A model generated the notes under the pieces. That model was not told the origin of the DNA. It worked only from the letters and a program-made list of their open reading frames with translations, and made no database searches. The translations under genes and the position numbers were made by a program. Below, piece after piece: positions 26,399-35,505 of a DNA stretch of 64,000 nt; position 1 is the stretch's first letter; the number at the start of each line of letters is the position of its first letter. This stretch comes from Roseiarcus sp963748545. Its GTDB lineage: Bacteria > Pseudomonadota > Alphaproteobacteria > Rhizobiales > Beijerinckiaceae. The stretch lies in the NCBI GenBank assembly GCA_963748545.1, contig CAVVJO010000054.1, forward strand, positions 1 to 64,000, given 5' to 3'.

Positions 26399-26932
26399 TC
26401 ACTTGATCAGGGCGACCGCCTCCCGGAATCGCGGGTGCGCGGCGCTGCCCAGTCCCTCGAACACGACCATTTCTGTGGTGACGATCTCGACGCCGTAGCG
26501 TTCCATCCGGGCGAGCGCAGCCGCCTTGCTTTCGGGCCGACGCGAGCCGATCGCGTCGGCCACCACAAACACGCGCCGGCCCTTCGCGATCAGCCCCAGC
26601 GCCGTCTGCAGCACGCAAACGTGGGCCTCGCAGCCGGCGACGATGAGCGCATGCCCCTCGGCGAGCCGCTGGTCGAAGCCCGGCGCGCGACCCGCGTCAA
26701 ACGTCATCTTGGCGAAAACCCGGTCTTCATCCGCGCGGAGCTCCGGCACGATTCCACCGAGACCGCGCGGGTTCTGAGCGGTGAAGAGGGCGGGCAGGCC
26801 GAGCAGGGCGGCGGCTTTGACGAGCCGCCGCGCATTGGCGATCGCGACCGGGCCGTCGTCAATCGCGGGCATCAGCCGCACTTGGAAGTCGATCAGGAGA
26901 AGCGTCGAGTTTTCAACCGCGATGGTCGCCAT
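26399..26932 (-). CDS. Isochorismatase-family hydrolase
   Basis: 177-residue cysteine hydrolase. The catalytic triad positions are visible: Asp in LLLIDFQVRL, Lys in VFAKMTFDA, and Cys in VAGCEAHVCVLQT. ATG 26932 has GGAGG seven bases upstream. The substrate could be an amide or N-carbamoyl compound; this is not determined. A strong terminator follows. Confidence 0.88.
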   Translation of the reverse strand: MATIAVENSTLLLIDFQVRLMPAIDDGPVAIANARRLVKAAALLGLPALFTAQNPRGLGGIVPELRADEDRVFAKMTFDAGRAPGFDQRLAEGHALIVAGCEAHVCVLQTALGLIAKGRRVFVVADAIGSRRPESKAAALARMERYGVEIVTTEMVVFEGLGSAAHPRFREAVALIK

Positions 26933-27040
26933 GCCGGCCTCCGACCTGAGGAATTGCAACTCAATGTAGCGCAGGATCGGCCGCGCCGCTCCCCGCCGGC
27001 GATAGGAGCGCGAGCGCGGCCCTGCACGGGATGCTCGGCG

Positions 27041-28540
27041 TCACGCGCCGAGCGCGCGCGTGAGCTTCGGCCACATCGCGTCGACGCGCCTCTGCACCTC
27101 GGGCGACATGGCGAGCGTACGGCCCCATTCGCGCGTGGTCTCGGCGCCGATCTTTTTGGTGGCGTCGAGGCCGAGCTTGCCGCCGAGCCCCAACTCGGGC
27201 GAGGCGAAATCGAGGTAGTCGATCGGCGTGTTCGTCACGACGACCGAATCGCGCCCGGCGTCCATCCGCGTCGCCAGCGCCCAGGCGACGTCTTTCCAGT
27301 CGCGCACGTCAATGTCGTCGTCCACGACAATAATCGTCTTTGTGTAGTTGAACTGCGGCAGCATCCCCCACAAGCCCATCATCACCCGCCGAGCCTGTCC
27401 CGGGTAGGACTTGCGGATCGAGATGATCGCCATGCGGTAGGAGCAGGCTTCCGGCGGCAGCCAGACGTCGACGATCTCCGGCATCTGTCGGCGCATCGTC
27501 GGAAGCGCGAGGTCGTTCAGCACCGCCCCGATCACCGAGGGCTCGTCCGGCGGCCTGCCGGTGAAGGTGGTGAGATAGATCGGATCGCGCCGGGTCGTGA
27601 TCGCGGTGATCCGCATGACGGGAAAGGATTCGATGCTGTTGTAGTAGCCGGTGTGATCGCCGTAGGGCCCTTCCGCCGCCGTCTCGGTCGCCGAGACGAA
27701 TCCCTCGATCACGATCTCGGCGTCGGCGGGAACCATGAGCGGCGCCGTCAGGGCCGGCGCGATCCGCGGCCTTTCGCCGCGTAGTACGCCGGAGAAGCGG
27801 AGTTCCGACACCGTTTCCGGCAGCGGCAGGACGGCTGAAAGAATTGTCGCCGGATCGACGCCGATCGCCACAGCGACCGGCGTGTCTTTGCCGCGCGCGC
27901 TCCAGGCCCGATGATGGGCCGCGCCGCCGCGATGGGCGAGCCAGCGCATGATGACGCGATCCTTGCCGAGCACCTGCATGCGATAGACGCCGATGTTCAT
28001 ATGCGCTGTGTCGTCGGCGTCCGCGTCAGGCGGTCGCGTGATCACCAGTCCCCAAGTGATCAGGGGCGCGGGCTCTCCGGGCCAGCAGGTCTGAATCGGC
28101 AGGCGGCCGAGATCGACGTCGGGGCCGAGCCAGCGCTCGGCCTGACAGTCCGGCCGGGACACCAGGCTCGGTCGGGTCGAAAGCGCCGCGTGGAGCATCG
28201 GCCACCGGCTCAGGGCGTCGCGCATGCCGTCGAAGGGCTGCGGCTCGCGGAGGGCGGCCAGCATTTCTCCGAGTTCGCCAATCCGCGACGATGGGACGCC
28301 GAACCCCGCCGCCACGCGCTCAGCCGTTCCAAACAGATTGGCGAGCACGGGCGTTTTTGCGCCGTTGGCGTTCTCGAACAGGAGCGCCGGGCCGCCGGCC
28401 GCAAGAACGCGTCGGTGAACCTCAGTCATTTCATGCACGAGGCTGATCGGCTCCCCAATTCGGACCAGAAGCTTGCGCTCTTCCAGGAAGCGCGTGAACG
28501 CGCGGAGATCGCGAAACGCCGGGAGGCTGCGGAAGGACAT
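27041..28540 (-). CDS. ubiD: UbiD-family decarboxylase
   Basis: 499-residue prenylated-FMN-dependent decarboxylase, probably the 3-polyprenyl-4-hydroxybenzoate decarboxylase of ubiquinone synthesis. Motifs include EMTEVHRRVLAAGGPALLFEN near the N-terminus, PYGDHTGYYN, and VVVDDDIDVRDWKDVAWALATR. The ATG has GAGGAGG upstream. It is divergent from ubiT-ubiU-ubiV with a perfect FNR/Anr box between them, which supports the ubiquinone assignment. Confidence 0.9.
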   Translation of the reverse strand: MSFRSLPAFRDLRAFTRFLEERKLLVRIGEPISLVHEMTEVHRRVLAAGGPALLFENANGAKTPVLANLFGTAERVAAGFGVPSSRIGELGEMLAALREPQPFDGMRDALSRWPMLHAALSTRPSLVSRPDCQAERWLGPDVDLGRLPIQTCWPGEPAPLITWGLVITRPPDADADDTAHMNIGVYRMQVLGKDRVIMRWLAHRGGAAHHRAWSARGKDTPVAVAIGVDPATILSAVLPLPETVSELRFSGVLRGERPRIAPALTAPLMVPADAEIVIEGFVSATETAAEGPYGDHTGYYNSIESFPVMRITAITTRRDPIYLTTFTGRPPDEPSVIGAVLNDLALPTMRRQMPEIVDVWLPPEACSYRMAIISIRKSYPGQARRVMMGLWGMLPQFNYTKTIIVVDDDIDVRDWKDVAWALATRMDAGRDSVVVTNTPIDYLDFASPELGLGGKLGLDATKKIGAETTREWGRTLAMSPEVQRRVDAMWPKLTRALGA

Positions 28541-28573
28541 TCCGCCTCCTCTCGTAGCCGTTACGGGCGCGCA

Positions 28574-28587
28574 TTGATTTAGATCAA
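28574..28587. promoter_or_regulatory. FNR/Anr-type binding site
   Basis: TTGAT-TTAG-ATCAA is a perfect TTGAT-N4-ATCAA box. It sits in the 80-bp divergent gap, centred 40.5 bp from the ubiT start and about equally far from the ubiD start. Oxygen-responsive control of one or both operons is inferred. Confidence 0.8.
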
Positions 28588-28620
28588 AGCGCGGAGCCGG
28601 CGCTTCTGACTTATGAACCT

Positions 28621-29178
28621 ATGCGTCAAACCCGAAATATTCCCTTGTTTCCGGCGGCGGGCGCGCTTGCGCTGCGCTTCGCGCCGCTCTGGCCGCTTTC
28701 GCTGGTCGGCGCCCGCCTGACGCGCGGGCTCGTCGAGCGCCATCCGGCGCTGTTCTCGCGGCTCGGCGAACAGGCGGACAAGGTCTTCCTGATCGATCCG
28801 ACCGACCTGCCGCTGGTGTTCGTCCTCAAGCCCCAGGCCTCTCGCCCGACCTTGAGAGCGCTGCGGCGGGATGAGACGGTCGCCTGGGACGCGCGCATCG
28901 CGGGACCCTTGGCTGCGCTGATCGGCCTGGTGCATGGCGCCTATGACGGCGACGCGCTTTTCTTTTCGCGCGATCTTTCGATCGAGGGCGACACCGAGGC
29001 TGTTCTTGCGCTCCGCAACGCCATCGACAACGAGGAGCTCGATCTCGTGCGCGAGACAACCGCCATTTTCGGCCCGCTGGCGAGGCTCGCCGACGCGCCC
29101 GCGCAAAAGCTCGCCGCGGCGGTGAGCGCCGTGAGCGGCGCGCCGCTCACCCGCGTGCAGACCGGGCGGTTCGAATGA
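28621..29178 (+). CDS. ubiT: Ubiquinone anaerobic biosynthesis accessory factor UbiT
   Basis: 185-residue SCP2-domain protein thought to bind lipid ubiquinone intermediates (FVLKPQASRPTLRALRRDE; AALIGLVHGAYDGDALFFSRDLSIEGDTEAV, the SCP2 core). The adjacent ubiU and ubiV identify it as UbiT of the oxygen-independent pathway. It overlaps ubiU by four bases. No Shine-Dalgarno is visible before the ATG. Confidence 0.9.
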   Translation: MRQTRNIPLFPAAGALALRFAPLWPLSLVGARLTRGLVERHPALFSRLGEQADKVFLIDPTDLPLVFVLKPQASRPTLRALRRDETVAWDARIAGPLAALIGLVHGAYDGDALFFSRDLSIEGDTEAVLALRNAIDNEELDLVRETTAIFGPLARLADAPAQKLAAAVSAVSGAPLTRVQTGRFE

Positions 29179-30171
29179 CCCGGCGCGACACGCCCGAACT
29201 CGTCTGCCCCGCCGGAACGCCGGCCGCCCTGCGCTCGGCGATCGAAGCCGGCGCCCATTCGGTCTATTGCGGGTTCAACGACGAGACCAACGCGCGCAAC
29301 TTCCCCGGCCTGAATTTCTCGCGCGAAGAAATGGCGGAGGCGATCGGCTTCGCGCATAGACGCGGCGCCAAGGTGCTGATCGCGATCAACACCTTTCCGC
29401 GCGCCGGCGCCTTCGGCCTCTGGACCCAGGCGGTCGACGACGCCCACCGTTTTGGCGCCGACGCGGTCATCCTCGCCGATCTCGGCCTCCTCGATTACGC
29501 GGCCGAGCATCGCAAGGGCTTGCGCCTGCATCTCTCGGTCCAGGCGGCGGCTGCCAACGCCGACGCGATCGCCGTCTACGCCCAGGACTTCGGCGTCAAG
29601 CGCGTCGTGCTTCCGCGCGTGCTGACGGTGCAGGAGATCGCGGCCATCAATCGCGAGATCGAGGTCGAAACGGAAGTGTTCGTGTTCGGCGGCCTGTGCG
29701 TCATGGCCGAGGGGCGCTGCTCGCTCTCCTCCTACGCCACGGGCAAATCGCCGAACATGAACGGCGCCTGTTCGCCGGCGAGCCATGTCGAGTACCGCGA
29801 GGAGGGCGGCCAGTTGGTGTCCCGCCTCGGCGGATTTCGGCATTCACAAGGTCGGGGCCGGCGAGCCCGCGCCCTATCCGACGCTGTGCAAAGGCTCGTT
29901 CCGCGTCGGCGATTATCAGGGCCACGTGTTCGAGGACCCGGTCAGCCTCGATGCGGCGACGCTGATCCCACAGCTCGCGGAAGCCGGCGTCACGGCGTTG
30001 AAGATCGAGGGTCGTCAGCGCAGCCGCGCCTATACGGTTGCGGTGGTCGGCGCCTTCCGCGCCGCCATCGACGCCTATGCCGCCGGCCGTCCGATCCCGG
30101 CGAACGCGCTCCGCGATCTGACCGAGGGGCAGAAGACCACGGCAGGGGCCTATCGCAAGGCCTGGCGTTGA
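29175..30171 (+). pseudogene. ubiU: UbiU, U32-peptidase-family ubiquinone hydroxylation protein, frameshifted
   Basis: With UbiV it carries out oxygen-independent hydroxylations of ubiquinone precursors. The first frame runs to SRLGGF; the second resumes at GIHKVGAGEPAPYPTLCKGSF and ends at 30171. Removing one T from the run at 29835-29837 joins them into a 331-residue UbiU. The four iron-sulphur cysteines are present across the break (GGLC, GRC, GAC and TLC). As it stands the first frame instead runs on into ubiV to give an artificial long ORF. Confidence 0.88.
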
Positions 30172-30179
30172 AGTCGGGA

Positions 30180-31121
30180 ATGAGCGGAAGGGAACGAGGC
30201 TTGGACAATCGCTTTGAGTTGACGATCGGGCCGCTGCTGTTCAACTGGTCGGCGGACGCCTTCGTCGACTTCTACGCGAGGATCGCCGACGAGGCGCCGG
30301 TCGAGCGGGTCGTGGTGGGCGAGCTCGTCTGCTCGAAACGCTTGCCCTTCTACGCCGATCGCATCCCCGACGTCATCGAGCGCCTCGAACGCGGCGGCAA
30401 GACGGTCGCTTTGACCACGCTTGCGCTTCCGACGCTCGAGCGTGAGCGCAGGGCGGCGCGCCAACTCGCGGAGCAGACGGAGCACGAGCTTGAGATCGAG
30501 GATCTGACGCTGCTGCGGTGGATGGAGCCGGAAGACCCCTTTGCGGTCGGGCCGCTGGTCAATGTCTATAACGAACGCACCCTCGCCTATCTCGCCCGGC
30601 GCGGCGCGCGGCGCTTCTGCCTGCCGCCGGAATTGCCGGTCGCGTCGGTCGGCGCCCTCGCGGGCGCCGCCGTGGAGGTTGGCTCGCGCGTAGAAGTCTG
30701 GGCCTACGGCCGCATACCCCTGGCCATCTCGAGCCGCTGCTACCACGCGCGGGTGCATGGGTTGAGCAAAGACTCCTGCCAGTTCGTCTGCGCCAACGAC
30801 CCGGACGGATGGGCGACGAAAACCCTCGACGGCGCCGACTTTCTGGCGGTGAACGGCGTGCAGACCCTGTCGCACGTCACCGCCAACCTGATCGGCGACC
30901 TCGATCGCCTCGCCGAGGCTGGCGTCCATGCGCTGCGCCTGTCGCCTCATACCGGCGACTTCGTCGCGGTGACCCAAACCTTCGCTGACGCCGTCGCCGG
31001 GAGGATTTCGGCGCAGGAGGGATTGGCGCGGCTGCGCGAAATCGCGCCGGAGGCGCAATTCTCGAATGGCTTCTTGTTCGGCGACCGCGGCGCGTCGACA
31101 CTGGCGCGGGCTGCGTTGTAG
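30180..31121 (+). CDS. ubiV: UbiV, U32-peptidase-family ubiquinone hydroxylation protein
   Basis: About 313 residues. The cysteine pattern matches the UbiV [4Fe-4S] site: one Cys in GELVCSKR and then C-x12-C-x3-C in SSRCYHARVHG...DSCQFVC. Partner of UbiU in the same heterodimer. Start uncertain: ATG 30180, or TTG 30168 (overlapping the ubiU stop), or TTG 30201, which has GGAAGGG upstream. A hairpin follows the stop codon. Confidence 0.9.
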   Translation: MSGRERGLDNRFELTIGPLLFNWSADAFVDFYARIADEAPVERVVVGELVCSKRLPFYADRIPDVIERLERGGKTVALTTLALPTLERERRAARQLAEQTEHELEIEDLTLLRWMEPEDPFAVGPLVNVYNERTLAYLARRGARRFCLPPELPVASVGALAGAAVEVGSRVEVWAYGRIPLAISSRCYHARVHGLSKDSCQFVCANDPDGWATKTLDGADFLAVNGVQTLSHVTANLIGDLDRLAEAGVHALRLSPHTGDFVAVTQTFADAVAGRISAQEGLARLREIAPEAQFSNGFLFGDRGASTLARAAL

Positions 31122-31141
31122 ACGCGGTCGTTGACCGCGTC
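31121..31141 (+). terminator. Hairpin after ubiV
   Basis: Perfect 9-bp arms (31121-31129 and 31133-31141) with a 3-nt loop begin at the last base of the ubiV stop. There is no T-tract, so this is a candidate only. Confidence 0.45.
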
Positions 31142-31187
31142 GGCGGCGATCAGCGACCTCGCTTAAAGGGTCGCGGGATGAACGCCG

Positions 31188-31829
31188 CTACCGCAACAGC
31201 TTGAACGCGTGCGCCGACCAGTCGCCCTTTCCAACGCCCGGGATGCACCAAAGTCTGCAAAGCGGCTCGATCGCGCGTGCGGCCTCGACCGCGCCCATGT
31301 CCTCGACGTCCCAGCCAAACTGGTCGCAGATCTCGGCGATGGTTTTCTTGGCCTCGGCGTCGTTGCCGCAGATGAACATCGTCGGGCGTCCGCCGGAGAA
31401 CTGCGGGTTGACCATTTGGCCCGCGCCGACTGAATTGAACGCCTTGACGAAATGGGCGGCGGGATAGGCCTGCTGCAACCGCTCCATCAGAGACTCGTTC
31501 GGACCGGTGAAATAGCTTAGCACGCCCGCGGCCGGCGGCCCGGCGCCGATCGGGTTGCAGGCGTCCATCACCGGTTTTCCCTGGAGCGCCTTCGGCCCGA
31601 TCAATTTCAACGCCTCAAGCGCGACCTGTCCCGCGACGGCCAGGATGACGACGCGCCCGAACGCGGCGGCTTCGGCAAAGCTCTTGACGCGGACGCCCGG
31701 ATTCTTTGCCGCCCAGTCTTTGAGATTCGCGGGCTCGCGCGTGCCGATCTCGACCTCGTGGCCGTGCTTCACCAAACCCGCCGCCAACGTCTGGCCGACC
31801 ACGCCCGAACCGATCACGCCAACCTTCAT
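31188..31829 (-). CDS. NADP oxidoreductase, coenzyme F420-dependent type
   Basis: 213-residue Rossmann-fold protein (MKVGVIGSGVVGQTLAAGLVKHGHEV) of the F420-dependent NADP reductase-like family, also annotated as NAD(P)-binding oxidoreductases in bacteria without F420. HFVKAFNSVGAGQMVNP and GWDVEDMGAVEAARAIEPL are typical. ATG 31829 fits the Rossmann start; the reading to 31922 is rejected. Confidence 0.85.
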   Translation of the reverse strand: MKVGVIGSGVVGQTLAAGLVKHGHEVEIGTREPANLKDWAAKNPGVRVKSFAEAAAFGRVVILAVAGQVALEALKLIGPKALQGKPVMDACNPIGAGPPAAGVLSYFTGPNESLMERLQQAYPAAHFVKAFNSVGAGQMVNPQFSGGRPTMFICGNDAEAKKTIAEICDQFGWDVEDMGAVEAARAIEPLCRLWCIPGVGKGDWSAHAFKLLR

Positions 31830-31938
31830 GGATCGTCTCCCTCGTCCGAGCTGCCTGCCGACTCTCTCGCCCCGACGTGGGGACCGCGAAACCCCGGCGC
31901 AAGAGCGGCGGCCCCGACCCATAGCGGGCTCGCCGCCC

Positions 31939-33018
31939 TCAACCGCCCGGCTTCCCCCTTGCCTCCGCGGGCTTCAATGCGCCGACGATGCCGAGCGGCG
32001 CGAAGTAAACGGCCAAAACGAAGGCGAGGCCGAGCCAGAGGAGCCAGCGGTGGGGATCGAACAACGCCGGCAGGACCGGCAGATGCGCGTCGGCGGCGGC
32101 GTTGGCGAGGCCGCCCATGAGGTCCTGCAGGTAGCTCTCGGCGAACACGAACAGGGCGGCGCCGACGATGGCGCCGTAAAGCGAGCCCATGCCGCCGACC
32201 ACGACCATGACGAGGACGTCGACCTGGATCGAAAACGAGAGCGCCGTGTCCGGGCCGACGTAGCGCAGCCAGAGCGCGCTCAAGGCCCCCGCGAGTGTCG
32301 CGCCGAGGGCGGCGATGCAGGTCGCCATCGTGCGGTGGAAGACGATGCGGTAGCCGAGCGCCTCGGCGCGAAACGGGTTCTCGCGGATCGCCTGCAACAC
32401 GCGGCCGAATGGCGAGTTCACGATGCGCAGCAGCGCTAGGAAGGCGAGCGCCGAGACCACGAAGACGAGATAATAGGCCAAAAGCTTGCCATTGGCCTGC
32501 ACGCCGAAGATCGGATGGTCGAGCCACTTGAAGCCCGGTTGGAGCACGGGCGGGACCTTGAACGAGCGTCCGTCCTCGCCGCCGGTCAGATCCGAGAGCT
32601 GGGAGGCCAGCACGTTGAAGGCGTAGGCGACGGCGAGCGTCACCATGGCGAAGAAGATCGCCTGCACGCGCAGCGAGAAGAGGCCGATCGCCAGCGCCAG
32701 CGCGAGCGACAGGACGAAGGCGAGGGCTAGGCCGCCGAAAAGCGCGGCCCAGCTCGCCCCGAACCCATAGAGCGCAAGCCCGACGCCATAGGCGCCCACT
32801 CCGAAAAACATCACATGCGCGAAGGACACGATGCCGGCGTAGCCGAGCAGGACGTCGTAGGAGGCGACCAGCAGGATCATCACGCAAGTCTTCGCCGCGG
32901 TATTCAGCGCCTTCGCCCCCGGGAACAGGAACGGCGCGAACAAGAGCGCGAGCACGATCAGCGCGATCAGGATCTGCAACGCCCGGCCGCGGGGCGGATC
33001 GCCGGAGAGCAGCGTCAT
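31939..33018 (-). CDS. livM: Branched-chain amino acid-type ABC transporter permease LivM
   Basis: 359-residue inner-membrane permease with about nine hydrophobic segments. The conserved LLVASYDVLLGYAGIVSFAHVMFFGVGAYG and the EAA-like loop GRVLQAIRENPFRAEALGYR are LivM signatures. It is the last gene of the operon; ATG 33018 overlaps the livH stop by four bases. Confidence 0.92.
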   Translation of the reverse strand: MTLLSGDPPRGRALQILIALIVLALLFAPFLFPGAKALNTAAKTCVMILLVASYDVLLGYAGIVSFAHVMFFGVGAYGVGLALYGFGASWAALFGGLALAFVLSLALALAIGLFSLRVQAIFFAMVTLAVAYAFNVLASQLSDLTGGEDGRSFKVPPVLQPGFKWLDHPIFGVQANGKLLAYYLVFVVSALAFLALLRIVNSPFGRVLQAIRENPFRAEALGYRIVFHRTMATCIAALGATLAGALSALWLRYVGPDTALSFSIQVDVLVMVVVGGMGSLYGAIVGAALFVFAESYLQDLMGGLANAAADAHLPVLPALFDPHRWLLWLGLAFVLAVYFAPLGIVGALKPAEARGKPGG

Positions 33019-34025
33019 CGTCCGCTCACCGGATAAAGGCCGCGCGACCGCCACAGGAGCACGACGACCATGGCCAGGATGTTGGAGACAAGCGCGAGCT
33101 TGGGCGCGAGGAATCCGGCGTAGTTGGCGATCAGCGACACCAGGATCGCCGCGACGAACGAGCCGCCGACCGAGCCGAGGCCCCCGATGATGATGACGAT
33201 AAAGCACAGGACGAGAAACTCGCCGCCGATGGTGGCGTGCACTTGCCCGCGATAGAGCGCCATCATCGCGCCGCCGAGGCCGGCGAGCCCCGATCCCGCC
33301 ATGAACACACCGACGAACAGCCGGTCGATGCGGTAGCCGAGCGCCTCGACCATTTCGCGGTTCTCGACCCCGGCGCGAATCAGGAGGCCGATCTTGGTGC
33401 GGTTCAGGATCAGCATTTCGGCCGCGAATACGACCAGCCCGACGATCGTGGCGAGCACGCGGTACTTTTCGATCGCAGTCTCGCCGAACACGAACGATCC
33501 CTGAAAGCTTGTCGGCAACGGGAGTGGGATCTGGTCCGGGCCCCAGAACGCGTAGATCAGCTGCTCGGCGATGATCGAGCCGCCGATGGTCGCCAGAATC
33601 TGCCGCAGATGCTGGCCGTAGACCGGCTTGACGATCAGCCGCTCGAACACCCAGCCGAGCGCGCCGCAGACGAGCGCCGCCGCAACCACGGCGAGGACGA
33701 ACACGACGATGTTGAGCGCGACCGAATCCGAAGCCGACCAGCTCGCGAGCGGCAAAAGCACGAGCGTCGCGACATAGGCGCCGAGCGCGATGAAGGCGCC
33801 GTGGCCGAAGTTGAGCACGTCCATCATGCCGAAGACGAGGGTCAAGCCCGAGGCCATGGTGAAGATCATCATGCCCATCGCGAGCCCTGCCGCGGTGAGC
33901 GTCAAGAACGTCGAGGCCGATCCGACGAAAGGCGCGGCGACCGCCGCGACGATCAGCGGGGTCAGGGCCGGCAGAATTTCGATCCTGCGGCGCGGCAGCG
34001 CGGTTCCGACGTCGAGCGCGCTCAT
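33015..34025 (-). CDS. livH: Branched-chain amino acid-type ABC transporter permease LivH
   Basis: 336-residue permease. LivH hallmarks are GLTLVFGMMDVLNFGHGAFIALGAY, the loop IGLLIRAGVENREMVEALGYR and FIVIIIGGLGSVGGSFVAA. The start at 34025 overlaps the livF stop by four bases. It forms the membrane channel with LivM. Confidence 0.93.
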   Translation of the reverse strand: MSALDVGTALPRRRIEILPALTPLIVAAVAAPFVGSASTFLTLTAAGLAMGMMIFTMASGLTLVFGMMDVLNFGHGAFIALGAYVATLVLLPLASWSASDSVALNIVVFVLAVVAAALVCGALGWVFERLIVKPVYGQHLRQILATIGGSIIAEQLIYAFWGPDQIPLPLPTSFQGSFVFGETAIEKYRVLATIVGLVVFAAEMLILNRTKIGLLIRAGVENREMVEALGYRIDRLFVGVFMAGSGLAGLGGAMMALYRGQVHATIGGEFLVLCFIVIIIGGLGSVGGSFVAAILVSLIANYAGFLAPKLALVSNILAMVVVLLWRSRGLYPVSGR

Positions 34026-34744
34026 TGGTGCGAATCCAGGCTGAGGCCAAGCAGGCGGTTCTGCAAAGGTTGGTCGGCCGCGAGCGCGCTCATCGCGCCG
34101 CTGTGCACGATGCGGCCATTGTCCATCACGCGCACCTCGTCGCCGACCTCGACCGCGACGCGAAAGTTCTGCTCGACCAGCAGGATCGTCACGCCCGTCG
34201 CCTTGATCTCCTTCAGGCATGCGATCAGCGAGCCCACGATCGCCGGCGAGAGGCCCTTGGTCGGCTCGTCGATCAACAGGAGTTCGCGCGGCTCGACGAT
34301 CGCGCGCGCGATCGACAGCATCTGCTTCTGGCCGCCCGAGAGCGAGCCTGCGCGAGACAGCCAGAATTTTCGCAGCGCCGGGAAGAAGCCGAAGATCCAG
34401 TCGAGCCGCGCGTCGTCGAGCGGTCCTTGGCGCGCCCCGAGGATCATGTTCTCCCTGACGGTGAGGTCGGAGAAGATCGCCATCGTCTCGGGCGCGTAGC
34501 CGACGCCGAGGCGCGCGACGTCGCTCGCGGCGAGGCCGTGCAAAGCCGTGTCGCCGAGCACGACCCGCCCTTTCGAGGCGCGCCAGAGGCCCATGACTGT
34601 GCGCAACGCGGTCGTCTTGCCGGCGCCGTTGCGGCCGAGCAGCATCGTGGTCTTCGCCGCCGGGGCGTCGAAATCGACGCCCTGCAGAATGTGATAGCGG
34701 CCGATGTAGGTGTGCACGCCTTCGAGCGTCAGGCCCGCGCTCAT
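34022..34744 (-). CDS. livF: ABC transporter ATP-binding protein LivF
   Basis: 240-residue ATPase with Walker A LLGRNGAGKTT, signature LSGGQKQMLSIARA and Walker B LLIDEPTKGLSP. The LivF-type SLSGGQ context and C-terminal GLSLD ending fit. Four-base overlaps with livG upstream and livH downstream show translational coupling. Confidence 0.93.
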   Translation of the reverse strand: MSAGLTLEGVHTYIGRYHILQGVDFDAPAAKTTMLLGRNGAGKTTALRTVMGLWRASKGRVVLGDTALHGLAASDVARLGVGYAPETMAIFSDLTVRENMILGARQGPLDDARLDWIFGFFPALRKFWLSRAGSLSGGQKQMLSIARAIVEPRELLLIDEPTKGLSPAIVGSLIACLKEIKATGVTILLVEQNFRVAVEVGDEVRVMDNGRIVHSGAMSALAADQPLQNRLLGLSLDSHQ

Positions 34745-35505
34745 GTGGCCTTCTCCGGCGCGATCCCGAGATAGGCCTCCTGCACGACCGGCGAGGCGAT
34801 GACGGTCGCCGGATCGCCGTCGGCGGCGAGCTGGCCGTTGGTCAGCACGATGATGCGGTCGGCGAGCGAGCGGACGACGTCCATCTTGTGCTCGACCAGC
34901 AAGATGGTCTTGGCCGCGTCCGCCTTCAGCCGAGCGATCAGGTCGAGCACTACCGGAACCTCGTCCACGCTCATGCCGGCGGTCGGCTCGTCGAACATGT
35001 AGACCTTCGGCTCGAGCGCCATCATCATCGCGACTTCGAGCTTGCGCTGGTCGCCGTGCGGCAGAGAGGCGGCCAGCGCGTCGCGCTTGCCCCCGAGCCC
35101 GACCGATTGCAGAACCTCTTCGGCCCTGTCGATCAGATCCGCCCGCGCCCGCCAGGGACGGCGCATCTCGTAATGCACCCCGGCCTGCGCCTGGACGGCG
35201 AGCCGGACGTTTTCCGCCACGCTCAGGCGGGGGAAAAGATTGGTCAATTGAAACGCCCGCCCGAGCCCGAGTCGGGTCCGTTGCGGGGCGCTGAGGCGCG
35301 TCACATCCTGCCCGTCGATCAGGACCGCGCCGTCGGAGGCGCGAAGCTGGCCGGACATGAGATTGAAATAGGTGGTCTTGCCCGCGCCGTTCGGCCCGAC
35401 GATGGCGGTGAGTTCGCCGGGCCGGAACGCGCAGGTGACGTGATCGACCGCGACATGACCGCCGAAGCGAACGGTCAGGCCGCGGGTTTCGAGCGACGGG
35501 GTCAC
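34741..35505 (-). CDS. livG: ABC transporter ATP-binding protein LivG
   Basis: 254-residue ATPase: Walker A VGPNGAGKTT, Q-loop region GRAFQLTNLFPRLSVAENV, Walker B VYMFDEPTAGMS, H-loop LVEHKMDVV. The signature reads LPHGDQRKLE, a LivG-type variant of LSGGQ. It starts with GTG at 35505, overlapping by four bases the stop that the binding-protein gene has in its repaired frame. Confidence 0.92.
   Translation of the reverse strand: MTPSLETRGLTVRFGGHVAVDHVTCAFRPGELTAIVGPNGAGKTTYFNLMSGQLRASDGAVLIDGQDVTRLSAPQRTRLGLGRAFQLTNLFPRLSVAENVRLAVQAQAGVHYEMRRPWRARADLIDRAEEVLQSVGLGGKRDALAASLPHGDQRKLEVAMMMALEPKVYMFDEPTAGMSVDEVPVVLDLIARLKADAAKTILLVEHKMDVVRSLADRIIVLTNGQLAADGDPATVIASPVVQEAYLGIAPEKAT

Noticed and set aside
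26048..27784. 578-codon plus-strand ORF
   Set aside because: Antisense to isochorismatase and ubiD, both well supported. No motif and typical low-complexity shadow composition.
29785..30171. Separate small gene inside ubiU
   Set aside because: Its sequence from ADFGIHKVGAGE onward is the UbiU C-terminus; it is the second half of a frameshifted gene, not an independent one.
29175..31121. A genuine UbiU-UbiV fusion of 648 residues
   Set aside because: Between about residue 222 and 335 the translation is Arg-rich nonsense, while the UbiU sequence continues in another frame with its own stop at 30171.
31939..34050. A 703-residue fused permease
   Set aside because: The first part is out-of-frame reading of livH; the livM start at 33018 with the four-base overlap is the real arrangement.
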